From assembly GCA_038025085.1 (NCBI GenBank), contig CM076145.1:18582500-18646499 (forward strand): DNA of 64,000 nucleotides. The letters run 5' to 3'. Below the pieces are notes generated by a model. It made no database searches. It was not told the origin of the DNA and worked only from the letters and a program-made list of their open reading frames with translations. The DNA comes from Tetragonia tetragonoides. Its lineage: Eukaryota > Streptophyta > Magnoliopsida > Caryophyllales > Aizoaceae. Position 1 is the stretch's first letter, and every line of letters starts with the position of its first letter. Below are positions 9,400 to 20,353 of the stretch, piece after piece. The position numbers and the translations under genes are program-made.

Positions 9400-12300
9400 T
9401 CCCACCTCAAGATGGAGGGTGAGGAAACCCCCATCTTGGAGAGAAGAAAATAATGTTGTTTGCTTGGCAAACTTTTGGTGAAAACATCAGCTAGTCGATC
9501 CTTAGTGCCAACATGATGCAAACTGACAAGGCCATGTTGCAGCTGTTCACGAACATAGTGACAATCCAGCTCTATGTGCTTCGTCCTGTCATGAAAGACA
9601 GGATTCTTAGCTATGTAAATTGCTGCCTGATTGTCACATTTGAGGGGAATAGGAACCACTTTAGGGACAGTGAGCTCATGAAGAAGTCTTGAGAGCCATG
9701 CCAATTCAGATGTGACCCTTCTCATACTTCTGTATTCAGCTTCAGCACTGGATAAGGAGACAGTAACTTGCTTCTTGGATTTCCAGCTAATTGGACTGCC
9801 CCCAAGAACAACAAAGTAACCACTGACTGATTTTCTAGAGAATGGACATGCAGCCCAATCCGAGTCACAGTAGGCTTGTAGAGTGAAATCAGTGGACTTG
9901 TTGAAAAATAACCCTTGAGAAGGATCTCTACTGATGTAGCTCAAAGCATGTAAGGCAGTAGACATATGACAGTCTCTAGGATCCTTCATGAATTGACTGA
10001 GAAATTGCACTACAAAAGCAATATCTGGTATAGTATTGGTGAGCAATTCAATTTACCAACCAATTTTTTGTATTGGCCAGGATCAGGAATGGGAGTGCCT
10101 TGATCATATGTGAGTTTCAAGTTTGCAGGCAGAGGGCATAGAGCTGGAGAACTGGGAGAACAATTAAACTCTTTTAAGAGTTCCAAAGCAAACTTTCTCT
10201 GTGTGAGAACAACACCTTTGCTGTCATGTAAAACCCCCATGCCTAAAAAGAAGTTGAGAGCATCAAGATCTTTAATTTTGAACACATCATCCAGATGCTG
10301 TTTCAAAGTGATAATTTCAGAGGTGTCATTTTCAGTGAGGATCACATCATCTACATAGACAGCAGCAAACACCACAGACTCACCATTTTTCTTGTAAAAG
10401 AGTGAATAATCATTCTTGGAGGACTGATATCCTCTTGATCTAAGCTCATGTGCTAGTTTGGCATACCATTGTCTGGAAGCTTGTTTCAAGCCATAAAGAG
10501 ACTTTTGTAATTTACACACTTGATTGGGATTAGCAAGCTTTAAACCAGGAGGAGGTTTCATGTAGATTTCTTCATCAAGATCACCATGTCGAAATGCATT
10601 ATTCACATCCAGTTGATGCATTGTCCAACCATACTTCACAGCTGTAGCAATGAGAGCTCTAATAGTAGTCATTTTAACTACTGGTGAGAATGTTTCTGTA
10701 TAGTCAATCCCTTCTTTTTGAGTGAATCCTCTAATCACCAATCTGGCCTTATACCTCTTTATAGTACCATCTGCTCTTAATTTGATCTTATAGACCCATT
10801 TACAACTGATTGGTTTCTTTCCCTTTGGAAGATCAGTAATTAACCAGTTTGATTGGCCTCAAGGGCTTCAAATTCCTTGTCCATAGCCTTTTGCCAAGGA
10901 ATTTCACACACTGCTTCCTCATAACAAGATGGTTCCTGCAATTGCACCACATTTTTCAATAATTGCTGACTTCCTAGGGATAAAGAGCTAAAACAGACAT
11001 GATTGGGAATAGGAGGAAGAGAAGTGAGAGTATGAGGGCATGAATTGGATGAGACAGAATTGCAGACATAATCCTGCAAATATGTAGGAGCTTGAGAGAC
11101 TCTAGAAGATTTCCTAACTTGAGGAAGAGGAGAGGACTGAGAAGAGGAAGCATGTTGTGAGGGAATGTCTGAAACAACATGAGAAGATGAATTATCATCA
11201 ACAAAAACTTGTTGAGAAGGAAAAAGGGAATCTGTATTGTTTGGTGCTTGACTGTGATAAGGGAAGATTGACTCATGAAACACAACATCCCTGGTGACTT
11301 GAACCTTCTTAGTTTCCAGGTTAAAGACTTTATATCCTTTCTTGCCATAAGGATAGCCTATGAACACACAAGGCTGAGCTCTAGGTTTAAATTTCTGTCT
11401 GCCTTGCCTAGGAGTTGAAGCATAACACATGCAACCAAAACTTCTCAGGTGATCATAAGAGGGTTTCTTGGCATAGAGAATTTCAAAAGGAGATTTGTGT
11501 TTAAGGATTTTTGTGGGAAATCTATTGATGAGGTAGCTAGCTATGAGAATGCAATCACCCCAAAATCTGATAGGTAAATTGGACTGAAAAAGAATAACCC
11601 TGGCTGTTTCCAATAAATGTGTGTGTTTTCTTTCCACAACTCCATTTTGTTGTGGAGTATCAACACAACTGGTTTGATGAAGGATTCCTTTGCTAAGGAA
11701 GAATTTTGTGGCTTCATTGCTAGAACCTAATTCTAGGGCATTATCTGATCTGATCACTTTGATCTTTGTATTGAACTGAGTTTCTATCATGTTTGAGAAG
11801 GCTTGAATAAGAGACAGGGCATTTCTCTTGGGACTCAAAAGATGTGTCCAAGTAGCTCTACTATAGTCATCAACTATTGTGAGGAAGTAGCTGTATCCAT
11901 TATAAGTAGGCACATAATAAGGTCCCCATAGATCAATGTGAATGAGCTCAAAGGTCTTTGTGGTGGTAATAGTACTGGAGGGAAACGGTAATTTGTGTTG
12001 TCTGGCCATGGGACAGATTTTACAATTTGTAAGAGAATCAACAGAAACATCACAAACATCAAGACTTTTGAGTTTATAAGCAGGGAGGTGCCCAAGTCTG
12101 TTGTGCCACAAAGTAGATTTATTAGTTTGAAAAGAGACATTACATTGACCTGATACAACTCTACTTTGTCCAGTATTGACAGAATTTCTATTACAAATAT
12201 CAGAATTGCTTTTACAATGAATTGATTTGTGAGAAACAGAATGAATATTACAACAATTTCAATACTCTCTATGCTGGAAATTGGAATGAGTCTGGGTTAA

Positions 12301-13860
12301 TTTTGTTTGAGCTGAGTGTGTTTGAGCTTAAAGCTGATCATGCAGGAGATAAAGTCCTCCATGATGCTCATCAAGAACCAGTGGCCTCTTCATTGAAGGG
12401 CCCTGCAGAATACAGTTGAATTTAGTGAAAAATGCCAAACAATCAAGTTGATGACATAGCTTTCCAACTGAGAGCAAATTGTACTTGAAATCAGGAACAT
12501 AAAGCACATCTGAAATTGTAATATCAGGTCTAATTTTCACAGTACCAGTTTCAGAAACCTTAACAGTTTGACCATTTGAAAGATTAATATGATAGGGTTT
12601 GAGAAGCCTAGAAGTCTGACTAAAAAGGGAATAATCATGGCACATATGGTCAGATGCACCAGTGTCAATAATCCAGAGGTTGTCAGCAATCACAGAACAT
12701 GCAAAGCAAGCACAAGAATCAACATTATGAGGAGAACAACAAGAGAATTTACCTCCAAAGTTGACAGAACCATTGAATATAGACTGAGGAGGGCTGCCAA
12801 ACACACAATTAGCTGTACCTCTGCTTGAGATACGTGTTTTGTTGAGGAGTGACATCAAATGATTACACTGATCTTGTGTCAAACCAGGAATGATGGACTC
12901 ATTATGTCCAGAGTTGCTTTCTCCATATCCACAGTCTGAATTCTCACATTGAGTATCCTCAATGACCCCACTTGCACGTGCAACCATTTTCTTTCCTCTG
13001 GGAAAAGAATTTGTGAACTTGAAATCCTTTGGAAAGCCAACTAGCCTGTAACATTTACTAGCTATATGTCCTGGTTTCTTGCAGTGATTACAGATGATGT
13101 TTTTCCTACTATCTGATCTGTATTTGTTCATTGAGGAACCCTGAACTGATGCATTCATAGATGCTGACTCAGTGATAAAATGAGTTGAGGAATGAACTTC
13201 CCTCTGCTTCTCATCCTGTACCAGAAGTGCATAAGCTTGTCCAATGCTTGGCAATGGCTTCATCATAAGTATGTTGCCTCTAGCATTCTTGCAGTCAGGA
13301 TTTAGTCCCATTAAGAACTGAATAAGTCTCTGATCTTGTTCTCTCTTGATGAGAGCTTGAACTGCTCCACAACTGCATGTAGGTAAAGCATTTACAGCAT
13401 TGAACTCATCACATACTCTCTTCATCCTGGTGAAATAGGTTGCTATATCATCTGAACCTTGACTATTGAGAGTAAGATCCTTCTGCAATTGATATAATTT
13501 GGCTCCACTGGCTTGGCCAAATCTGTCATCCAATTCTGTCCATATTTGTGCAGCAGAATCACAGTAGATTACACTTTCAGATATATCACTCCCCAAGGCA
13601 TTTAGCAACCAGCTTGTCACCATGTCATTGCAACGCTGCCATGGCTCAAGACTAGGATCAGTTGCAGCAGGTTTTCCTACAGCTCCACTTACTATTCCTA
13701 ACTTGTTCTTAGCTGATAAAGCTATGGACATAGCCTTCTTCCAGGCTCCAAAACTATCTCCATCAAACGGTTTTGCCACCAAAGACATGCCTGGATGATT
13801 TGAAGCATGCAGGTAAAGAGGACTTGAAGAATCTAGCTGAGTTTGTGATGAACTAGGCAT
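9384..13860 (-). pseudogene. Copia Gag-Pol polyprotein, broken by stops and frameshifts
   Basis: The ATG at 13860 opens a 510-codon Gag-protease frame. It contains a UBN2-like Gag block with PWQRCNDMVTSWLLNAL, a CCHC knuckle CNHCKKPGHIASKC near 13055-13095 and a protease motif IIDTGASDHMC near 12655-12675. In-frame stops at 12328-12330 (TAA) and 12259-12261 (TGA) precede the integrase. The integrase shows LWHNRLGHLP with the CKICPMARQ zinc pair, and D-D-E residues in HIDLWGPY, IRSDNALEL and GVVERKH. A frameshift near 10840 separates it from the RT, which has SLYGLKQASRQWY and the catalytic YVDDVIL near 10350. Another frameshift near 10045 leads into RNase H (YCDSDWAACP, SLSSAEAEYRS, DVFTKSLP). 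All domains are present, but the element cannot make a full polyprotein. Confidence 0.9.
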
Positions 13861-13863
13861 TCT

Positions 13864-14213
13864 TGATGGTCAGATGTAACGAACTTGAGTTGATGAATTT
13901 GCGGAAAATTAGGTCACAAGATCAAGAAATAGTCAAGAAACTGAAGATCAAAGAATCAGTTGAAAAATTGATTTTAATGAATCAGTTTGTGATGATCAAT
14001 CTCACAGATGATCAGAGAAAACTAAATAGTTCTCAGATTTTGATGAAGATTGAGCAATTGATGAAACCAAATCAATTGTTCGAAGATGAAACAAAAATTA
14101 TGTGAATTTGATAAACGCTTGATCGATTGTTGAAGCAAAACAATGATCGAAGATTGAAATGATCTGAAGAAATTTCTGAGAACTTGAATTTGAGCTAAAA
14201 ATTGAGCAAAAAT
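13864..14213 (-). other. 5' leader of the minus-strand copia
   Basis: Untranslated leader between primer site and Gag start, rich in GATCAA/TTGATC words. A short open frame on the plus strand is incidental. Confidence 0.6.
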
Positions 14214-14225
14214 GCTTTGATACCA

Positions 14226-14488
14226 TGTTGATTTTGATGAACATAGCTCAAACTCAGAGAAAAGGAGAGAGAAAAGATTGAGAGAAAACTAATTGATTTC
14301 TCATTGATTTGATAATTATGATTTACAGAGAGCTATGAAATTTATATACAGAAAAGAATGCTCTAACAGAATAGAGTTGTATCTCTAACAAACTGCCAGC
14401 TCAGCTAATAGAAAATAACAACCTCCTACTCTAAGACTTTGTGTGATAAAGAGTAAAAATAAATAAAACGGATCATTTATTTCCTACA
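14226..14488 (-). repeat. 5' LTR of minus-strand copia
   Basis: 263 bp; carries a short extra block GTGTGA relative to the other LTR. It is followed by the TGTGT target duplication. Confidence 0.88.
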
Positions 14489-14595
14489 TGTGTTGCAATG
14501 TATGTACAACTTCACCATGGAGAAAGGCCAAAATAGAGACGATATCGATGAGCATAACTGAAATAAACACTGACTTGTGCAGGTGACAGGGTTCA

Positions 14596-14706
14596 TCAGC
14601 TGCAAATGGCCTCAACTGAGAGTTTCTTCATGACATTTGGATATGGGTCTCCTCCAAACAGCTCAGGTTCAACAGTTATAGCACAACCTGGCTGCCCAAT
14701 GCAATC
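14596..14706 (-). CDS. Beta-galactosidase (GH35), last exon, C-terminal lectin-like domain
   Basis: A host gene fragment. On the minus strand an acceptor (TTTGTAACAG) at 14707 opens a 37-codon exon that ends in TGA at 14596-14598. It encodes 36 residues: DCIGQPGCAI, then FGGDPYPNVMKKL, then SVEAICS at the end. The C-G---C-I-V----FGGDP----MK-LSVEA-C pattern matches the end of the SUEL (galactose-binding lectin-like) domain found at the C-terminus of many plant cell-wall beta-galactosidases, where the usual form is FGGDPCP. Here the Cys after GGDP is Tyr. Earlier exons are not found upstream: the intron runs into a repeat-filled element at 14793-15315. The gene may be partial, or its other exons may lie farther away. 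The copia element at 9142-14488 sits about 100 bp downstream of the stop. Confidence 0.7.
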   Translation of the reverse strand, partial: DCIGQPGCAITVEPELFGGDPYPNVMKKLSVEAICS

Positions 14707-14792
14707 CTGTTACAAAGACGGGATATATATCAGCCTTCTACAATGGGGTGAAACTACATATTAAAGCCTTTGTTGTTTGGAAATACAAAAAC

Positions 14793-15315
14793 TTGTGTGG
14801 ACTTAGTTCATGGTGGACCAATACTTTATCTGGAGTCACTTCTCAAATAGTGGAGTCACCCCATACTTGACCTGGAGCCACCCTTTAATAGTGGAGTTAC
14901 ACCCTAATTTACTTGGAGCCACCCCTTTGATAGTGGAGTCACCCCTACTTTACTTGGAGTCACCACTCAAATTTATACTTGGCGGCATCCCTCTAATTGT
15001 GGAGCCACCCCTTTAATAGTGCAGTCACCCTCTACTTCACTTAGCTTGGAGTCACCTCTCTGATAGTGGAGTCACCCCTACTTTACTTGGAGTCACCCCT
15101 CAAATTTATACTTGGCGCCACCCCTCTAACAGTGGAGCCACCCCCTATTTCACCTGGAGCCACCCCTCAAATTTATACTTGGCGTCACCTCTTTAATAGT
15201 GGAGCCACCCCATAATTCACCTAGAGCCACCCCTTCTAATAGTGGAGCCACCCCCTACTTCACCTAGAGCCACCCCTCAAATTTACTTGGTCCATGGTGG
15301 ATTAAGTCCACACAA
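14793..15315. mobile_element. Inverted-repeat element packed with tandem repeats
   Basis: The ends are inverted copies: left TTGTGTGGACTTA...CATGGTGGACCAA, right its complement ending TAAGTCCACACAA. The roughly 470-bp interior is an irregular array of units such as TAGTGGAGTCACCCCT and CTTGGAGTCACCCCTC with AATTTATACTTGGC inserts. A 10-bp direct repeat GTTTGGAAAT lies on both sides (about 14775-14784 and 15325-15334). It could be an unusual MITE or an expanded hairpin. It sits in what is probably the last intron of the beta-galactosidase gene. No known family recognised. Confidence 0.6.
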
Positions 15316-15974
15316 AACATGCTGGTTTGGAAATTGTAAATGAAATCCATTTTCAAGTGGAGAGCAAATGGATCCCGAAACTCAAATCATCATATGCAAG
15401 TATGGAACCCCACTACCATATGAGTAATTGAGTACTATGCATTCTAGAATCTCTGCTATATGCAACTCCACTATATGAGCATAAGAAATCTCGCTATTAT
15501 TGACTTCAATCAACTTCCTTTTTTCCAATTAACCTTGGGCCCCTTGACCCATGCCAGCCCAATCCATTTCTTGCCACTAACCTTACCCCGTGCTGGTCAC
15601 TCAAGCTCACTTATTTGGAACAAGGACCCAAAGACCACTGCACACTCATGTTATATGTGGATTCAGGTTAACATGTCGGATTCAGGTTATATATAGGGTC
15701 GATTTTGGATCAATGATAAAAAACATAAAAAATGATGTGAAATGATAGGAAATGACTTTTTATGCGAAATATAGAATTAGGTCGAGTTCGGGTCAAGAAC
15801 AGGTCGGAATGGGTCGGTTCGTGTTTCTCTCTGTAACTTCAGGTCGGATTCGAATGGGATTATCAGGGCGGGTCAGTTATTGGCAGGCCCAGAAATGGAT
15901 TATGTTCCCTTTTCTTCTTCTTTTTTTTCATCTCTTTTAATATACACACAATTACAAAGGTGTCACAGTCATAC

Positions 15975-16105
15975 CGTAACTTTCGTTGAGATTTTGGTCA
16001 CTTTATAGTGAAACAAGAGTCACTGCCCATAATAAGTGACTCTACATTTGTAAATATTGAGCCCATCTTTTTATGAGTTGGTCTCACACAATACTTGCTT
16101 GTTTA
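15975..16105 (+). repeat. Dispersed repeat, copy 1
   Basis: Shares TACATTTGTAAATA, GAGCCCATCTTTTTATGAG and TTGGTCTCACACAA with copies 2 and 3. Family not recognised. Confidence 0.55.
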
Positions 16106-16149
16106 TACATGTGTAAACACAATAAATACTTCTTTCAGACGGTTTTCCA

Positions 16150-16285
16150 TAACTTTTGATGATACGAGGGTCCCGTTTAAATAAAACAATTGTCAGGATT
16201 CATAATAAATGGCCCCCATATTTCTAAATAGTGAAGCTATTTTATTGTGAGTTGGTTTTATCCAAGACTTGCCGAACATGCACTG
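16150..16285 (+). repeat. Dispersed repeat, copy 2
   Basis: Diverged copy with ATTTCTAAATAGTGAAGC, TATTTTATTGTGAGTTGG and an AAGACTTGC end. Confidence 0.5.
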
Positions 16286-17374
16286 TATAAAAGTGAATTC
16301 TACGTTCATTTTATTAATAATCAGATCAGAATAAGTCACGTTTGGGTTGACTCACTTTTTATCTGAAACAACAATAGTCAAAGGAAGTTATTCAATAATC
16401 AAAATGAGTCAAAACATAAAGCTAATATATAAGACAGTAGTACAGTGTTTGGTTTACTTTAGAGTAGGTTTTACTTTATTTTTCACTATTTTCCCTCACA
16501 AACAACTTTCTCTTCTACCTCTCCACCCCCATTTTCAACTTTTAAGAAATTCAAAATGTTTTTAGAGTAGGTCCAAATACAAAAAATTCAATTTGAGAGG
16601 ATGATGTGAGAGTACGTACAAGTGGTAATAATTGATAAATGCCTTATTTTTATAGCCCAGTAATCAAAAGTTGAAATCCTTATTCATAAGGTGAAAATTA
16701 GTTGTCGTCTCCCATTCTTTATAGGTAGGTTTATTCCTAAGAAATGGTTATTTGCCTAACAAGAGATGGTTAGGGATTATATTAATACACCTAATAAAAT
16801 AAAAAATTAATTTAATTTAAAAAAGAAAAAGTCAGCTTATTACCTTATTAGGGATATATATCAAGCATTGTGAATGCTCTAATAACGAGTTACGAGTAGT
16901 TGACCTCTTCAGATTGTCTCCCTTTGAAAGTGATGCTCAGCATGCAATATGCTTGTGATGTTTTAATTTGCTGTTTCTGTTTATTAATTTGTTCATCATG
17001 TGGCGATAAAAATAGTTATTACAAAACAAAACCAAATTACTAATTAATTAATGTTTCTTTTGGTGACCCTTCGGTTGATAATTAAATTAGAGATTTATGC
17101 TTCTGAATCTCTGATTGTGATTTGTGCTAGCCTGTGCTAATATCGTCATGAATTTATTATTTTAGTTTTCTTCTCCTACTGGTAGTTAGCATATAAGTGT
17201 CTGTACGTGGCGCATGGCCATTGCACTAAGAATATTCAGATTTGGCGTGGCCAAGTCAAATACATATTAGGAGTTAGTTCATATATTCCTAGCATTACGA
17301 TATTTTTATCGCTATGACCTGACTATCCTAGAAAAAAATTACTCATATTGCACAATATTATCGATTACACAAAA

Positions 17375-17516
17375 ACTTCTATAAGATAGTCTTTTCGTGG
17401 CTTTTGATAAGACGAGTGTCACAATTAAGAGAAATAAGGATCACGATTCATTAACCGTGATCCCTACATTTTTAAATAGTTAACCCATTTTATTGTGAGT
17501 TGGTCTCACATAAGAC
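17375..17516 (+). repeat. Dispersed repeat, copy 3
   Basis: Contains ACATTTTTAAATAGTTAAC, CATTTTATTGTGAGTTGG and TCTCACATAAGACTTA; directly abuts the MITE at 17520. Confidence 0.55.
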
Positions 17517-17519
17517 TTA

Positions 17520-17774
17520 GGGCCTGTTCTCTTCACCTTTTTTTTTACTAAACTTATCTGTACAATACTCACCTGAACTGAATTTTACTGAACTGAACTG
17601 AACTGATCTTTTCTGAACTGCACTTATTTTTACTGAATTTATAATTACAAGAGTAAAATTGTACCTCAGTTAATCAAAGTGTACTAAATTTTTCTGAACT
17701 AAACTTCTTTTTACTGAGCCGAACTGAACTGAATTTTATTAATATTTCAGAGAGAAGTTGAAGAAAACATGGCC
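17520..17774. mobile_element. ACTGA-rich Tourist-like MITE (GGGCCTGTTCT family)
   Basis: 255 bp. Terminal repeats GGGCCTGTTCTCTTCA and TGAAGAAAACATGGCC; target duplication TTA at 17517-17519 and 17775-17777. Body of ACTGAACTGA words. Non-coding. Same terminal family as 54943-55101. Confidence 0.85.
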
Positions 17775-17777
17775 TTA

Positions 17778-18650
17778 CTCGATTGATTTATATATTATTG
17801 TTATTTCGGCAAAATTTTCTAATGTTGATACTACAAAATTTAATATTCAGTCACATTGCTAGTTCAAATTAAACTACTAAGTTCAGTTATTCGTGTTATA
17901 AATGAAAGAAGAGGGTAAATAATTCAGAAAGAGAGTTATGCTCAAAAAATCATTGATGGAGGAATTTCTAGCTAACATGTCATGCAACTTTCCACGTATG
18001 AGAAGTACTTCTGTTGTTTCAATCATTATCATTCAATAATTCAATGTTTATTGTTTTGTTATGCATGTTAGATCAAATCGTATTCATTCTATTTCATTCC
18101 GCTTCAATTTATTGAAAAGAATGGAGTCGTGGAATTCGACTCATCACTTGCTCATTTGTAGGTTATCAATTAAAAGGGAAAAATAGATGAGGAATTTTTT
18201 TAAAAAAAGAACAATAAATAAATAAAAAGGAAAGGAGATAAACAAGAGTTCAACGACCAATTAAATGTTTCCGTCGAGGGTTTGAAAGACCGACTAAAAC
18301 CAGTCGCAAATCGATTGCTGATAATGTTAGCGACCGAATAGGTCGGTAGCAAAACGCAATTCTTTTGGTGTGGTGATCGGACAATATTAGAAATATTGAC
18401 CTTACAATATGACTTGGGGTACATGAAAATGACTACACTACAGCCTTGTTAAAAGATTTCCGGTTTACTTTTATTTTATAACTATTGTTAAGATAATAAC
18501 CCACATGTGAGTGTCCCACATTGAAAAAATGGGAGAGAGGAGACTAGTATATAAGTTTGTGGGTTACTCCACCTAACGCAAATTGATTTTGGATTGGAAC
18601 CTCCTTTATGTTATAAACATTATCTTAATGGGCCCAATTATAAAAGTTAA
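17778..18650. other. Intergenic stretch with possible CACTA and LTR remnants
   Basis: No gene. The GCGACCGAATAGGTCGGTAG/CGACTAAAACCAGTCGC words at 18250-18345 resemble CACTA subterminal repeats, but no clear terminus is present. At 18490-18625, CCCACATGTGAGTGTCCCAC with a TATATAAG box looks like a fragment of an LTR-type promoter. Confidence 0.35.
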
Positions 18651-18655
18651 CTATA

Positions 18656-19541
18656 TGATTATACATATATTTTCCCCATCTATTTAGGAAATATTAAAGT
18701 TATGAAAAGACAGTCTTATAAAAGTTTATATGAAGCAATATTATGAGTCTATTATATTTTATCATGGTATCAGAGTTTGTTCATTCCTGAGACCTAAAAT
18801 ACAAAAGCTTCCGCTATATCGGTGGCGGACAAACCTGATCGAAACTCAAAATTAAACCTACGTGTTTTTTTTCTTCTTTTCTTTTGATGGATCAACGGAT
18901 CCTTGACGATGATTATATATGATGATGAACTAAAACTTGCAAGAAGCAGGTTTTGGAAGATGGCGGAGCTATTGCCCGTTTTACAGCAGTAGATGAAAAA
19001 ATGTGTTCATGTGATATACAAGATCACCTTGATGACGATAATGAAATTGATCGACGACCATGGATGGCGCCGATTTGAAAGTATTGGAGGTAGCGACAAG
19101 AAGTTGACTTCTCCCTACTTGATGATATGTGAGATTCGACGGACAGATCGAAGATTCACCGACTTGTGAAAACTCGGCGTGCAGATCGAAGTACTCACCG
19201 ACCAATGAATTGTGAAGACTCGACGTGCAGATCGAGGACTCACTGATTACAAGGACACTACGTATTGTATTGTTCCAATCGTAGCGTTCGTGATGATCCT
19301 GCTGGGAAAATATTATGAGAATATATTTTCCCCATCTATTTAGGAAGTATGATATATTAGACTATATGATTAGTATATTATATGGTTAAGATATTGTGGA
19401 GATCTTATGTAATTAGGAAACTACTATTATTAGGATATTAGTAGGACGGACTTGGAGGGCAAGTTACTAGGGTCTATAAATATGGGGTCTACCCAACATC
19501 AATAATATGAAGCAAAATTATGAGCCTATTATATTTTATCA
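18656..19541 (+). mobile_element. TRIM-like miniature LTR retrotransposon
   Basis: An 886-bp non-coding element flanked by ACTAT at 18651-18655 and 19542-19546. The left LTR (18656-18764) and right LTR (19300-19541, 242 bp) share CATATATTTTCCCCATCTATT-type starts and the end TATTATATTTTATCA. The left copy lacks an internal part of the right one. A primer site TGGTATCAGAG follows the left LTR at 18765. The right LTR contains a promoter-like TATAAATATGG. The 535-bp interior has GA-TCGA-rich repeats near 19135-19250 and no Gag or Pol. Confidence 0.75.
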
Positions 19542-19546
19542 ACTAT

Positions 19547-20344
19547 TTATCCTAATTTTAAATCGAAGATGATTATTAGAATATAAATATATATAGAAAT
19601 GTAAGTTAACTATCTTGAAGTGGCATGAAGAGGCAAGAGTACGTCACCTAATTTGCTAAACAAACCAAAGTTGTCCAAAAAGTTAAGTACAGTTAGTTAT
19701 ATGTTAATCACCATCATATCTTACGCTATCAAACATGACCAAAAGTAAACCCTCAATAATAACGATTAGAAAAACAGCCAAACCAAACTAGCTCATATGT
19801 ACGTTAAGATGATAAATGTGAAGCTTCATTTTTCATAAAATACTAAAGAGACCCATTCTACTCCACCTCCTCGCGATCAACGAGGTCAGCTTTAAAAGTT
19901 AGTTATCTGTGATCGTCTCGTTGCAATTGTATGTCTTGTCCTTGTTTGGGGAACGGCTCCTCTGTATTTCTTTATCTAAAGTTCCTATCTCTCATTGCTG
20001 GATTAGTCGGGAATTTTCGAAAAATAGATGGTTAGAGAAGAGAAACAGAGAGAAAAAAGAAACTCCACAATAATTTTAGAAAAAGGAACTACAGAGTATT
20101 CATATGTAGACTTTGTTTCTCTCGTTGCAGGGAAAAAATAAATGTGTTTGTGGGGAATATGATTTTGGTCCCAAAGTTGGTTCGGACTTGGAAGGTCCAT
20201 ACCTAGAATCGACCCTGCCATTTTGGGTCCTAAAATTTGGAGCTGATTGAAACAGTTTCAATTTGGATATCAGTTTTTCGGACTCAATACCCGATGGGTA
20301 CCTAGTGGGACTAATTCTAGATACCTAAAATTTGTCCCAGAACT
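19547..20344. other. Intergenic stretch, nothing recognised
   Basis: No convincing gene. GGGACC/GGTCC-type words at 20150-20340 resemble common plant repeat text but show no ends. Confidence 0.5.
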
Positions 20345-20353
20345 AAAATTGTC

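Larger units (their letters stand above)
9142..14488 (-). mobile_element. Ty1/copia LTR retrotransposon, defective
   Basis: A 5347-bp element on the minus strand. The 3' LTR is at 9142-9399 and the 5' LTR at 14226-14488 (258 and 263 bp). Target duplication TGTGT lies at 9137-9141 and 14489-14493. The primer site (minus strand TGGTATCAAAGC) is at 14214-14225. The purine tract beside the left LTR reads TTGAGGTGGGA. The LTRs differ at roughly a dozen sites plus one small indel (about 4-5%), so the insertion is fairly old. The protein is from the same family as the element at 45906-51002. It sits about 100 bp beyond the stop of a host beta-galactosidase exon. Confidence 0.92.
15316..17516. other. 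Intergenic stretch with dispersed repeat fragments
   Basis: No gene recognised. At about 15690-15890 a GGTCGGGT/GGGTCGG-rich block looks like a common plant repeat remnant. Three diverged copies of a further repeat lie at about 15975-16105, 16150-16285 and 17375-17515 (separate entries). Confidence 0.5.

Noticed and set aside
13863..14105. 80-codon plus-strand open frame
   Set aside because: It lies in the untranslated leader of the minus-strand copia, opposite to its transcription.
14809..15300. CRISPR-like array
   Set aside because: Units are irregular, without constant repeats and unique spacers, and are enclosed by terminal inverted repeats in a plant genome.
18250..18435. CACTA terminal region
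   Set aside because: Subterminal-like GACC/GGTC words are present, but the terminus and partner end could not be found.
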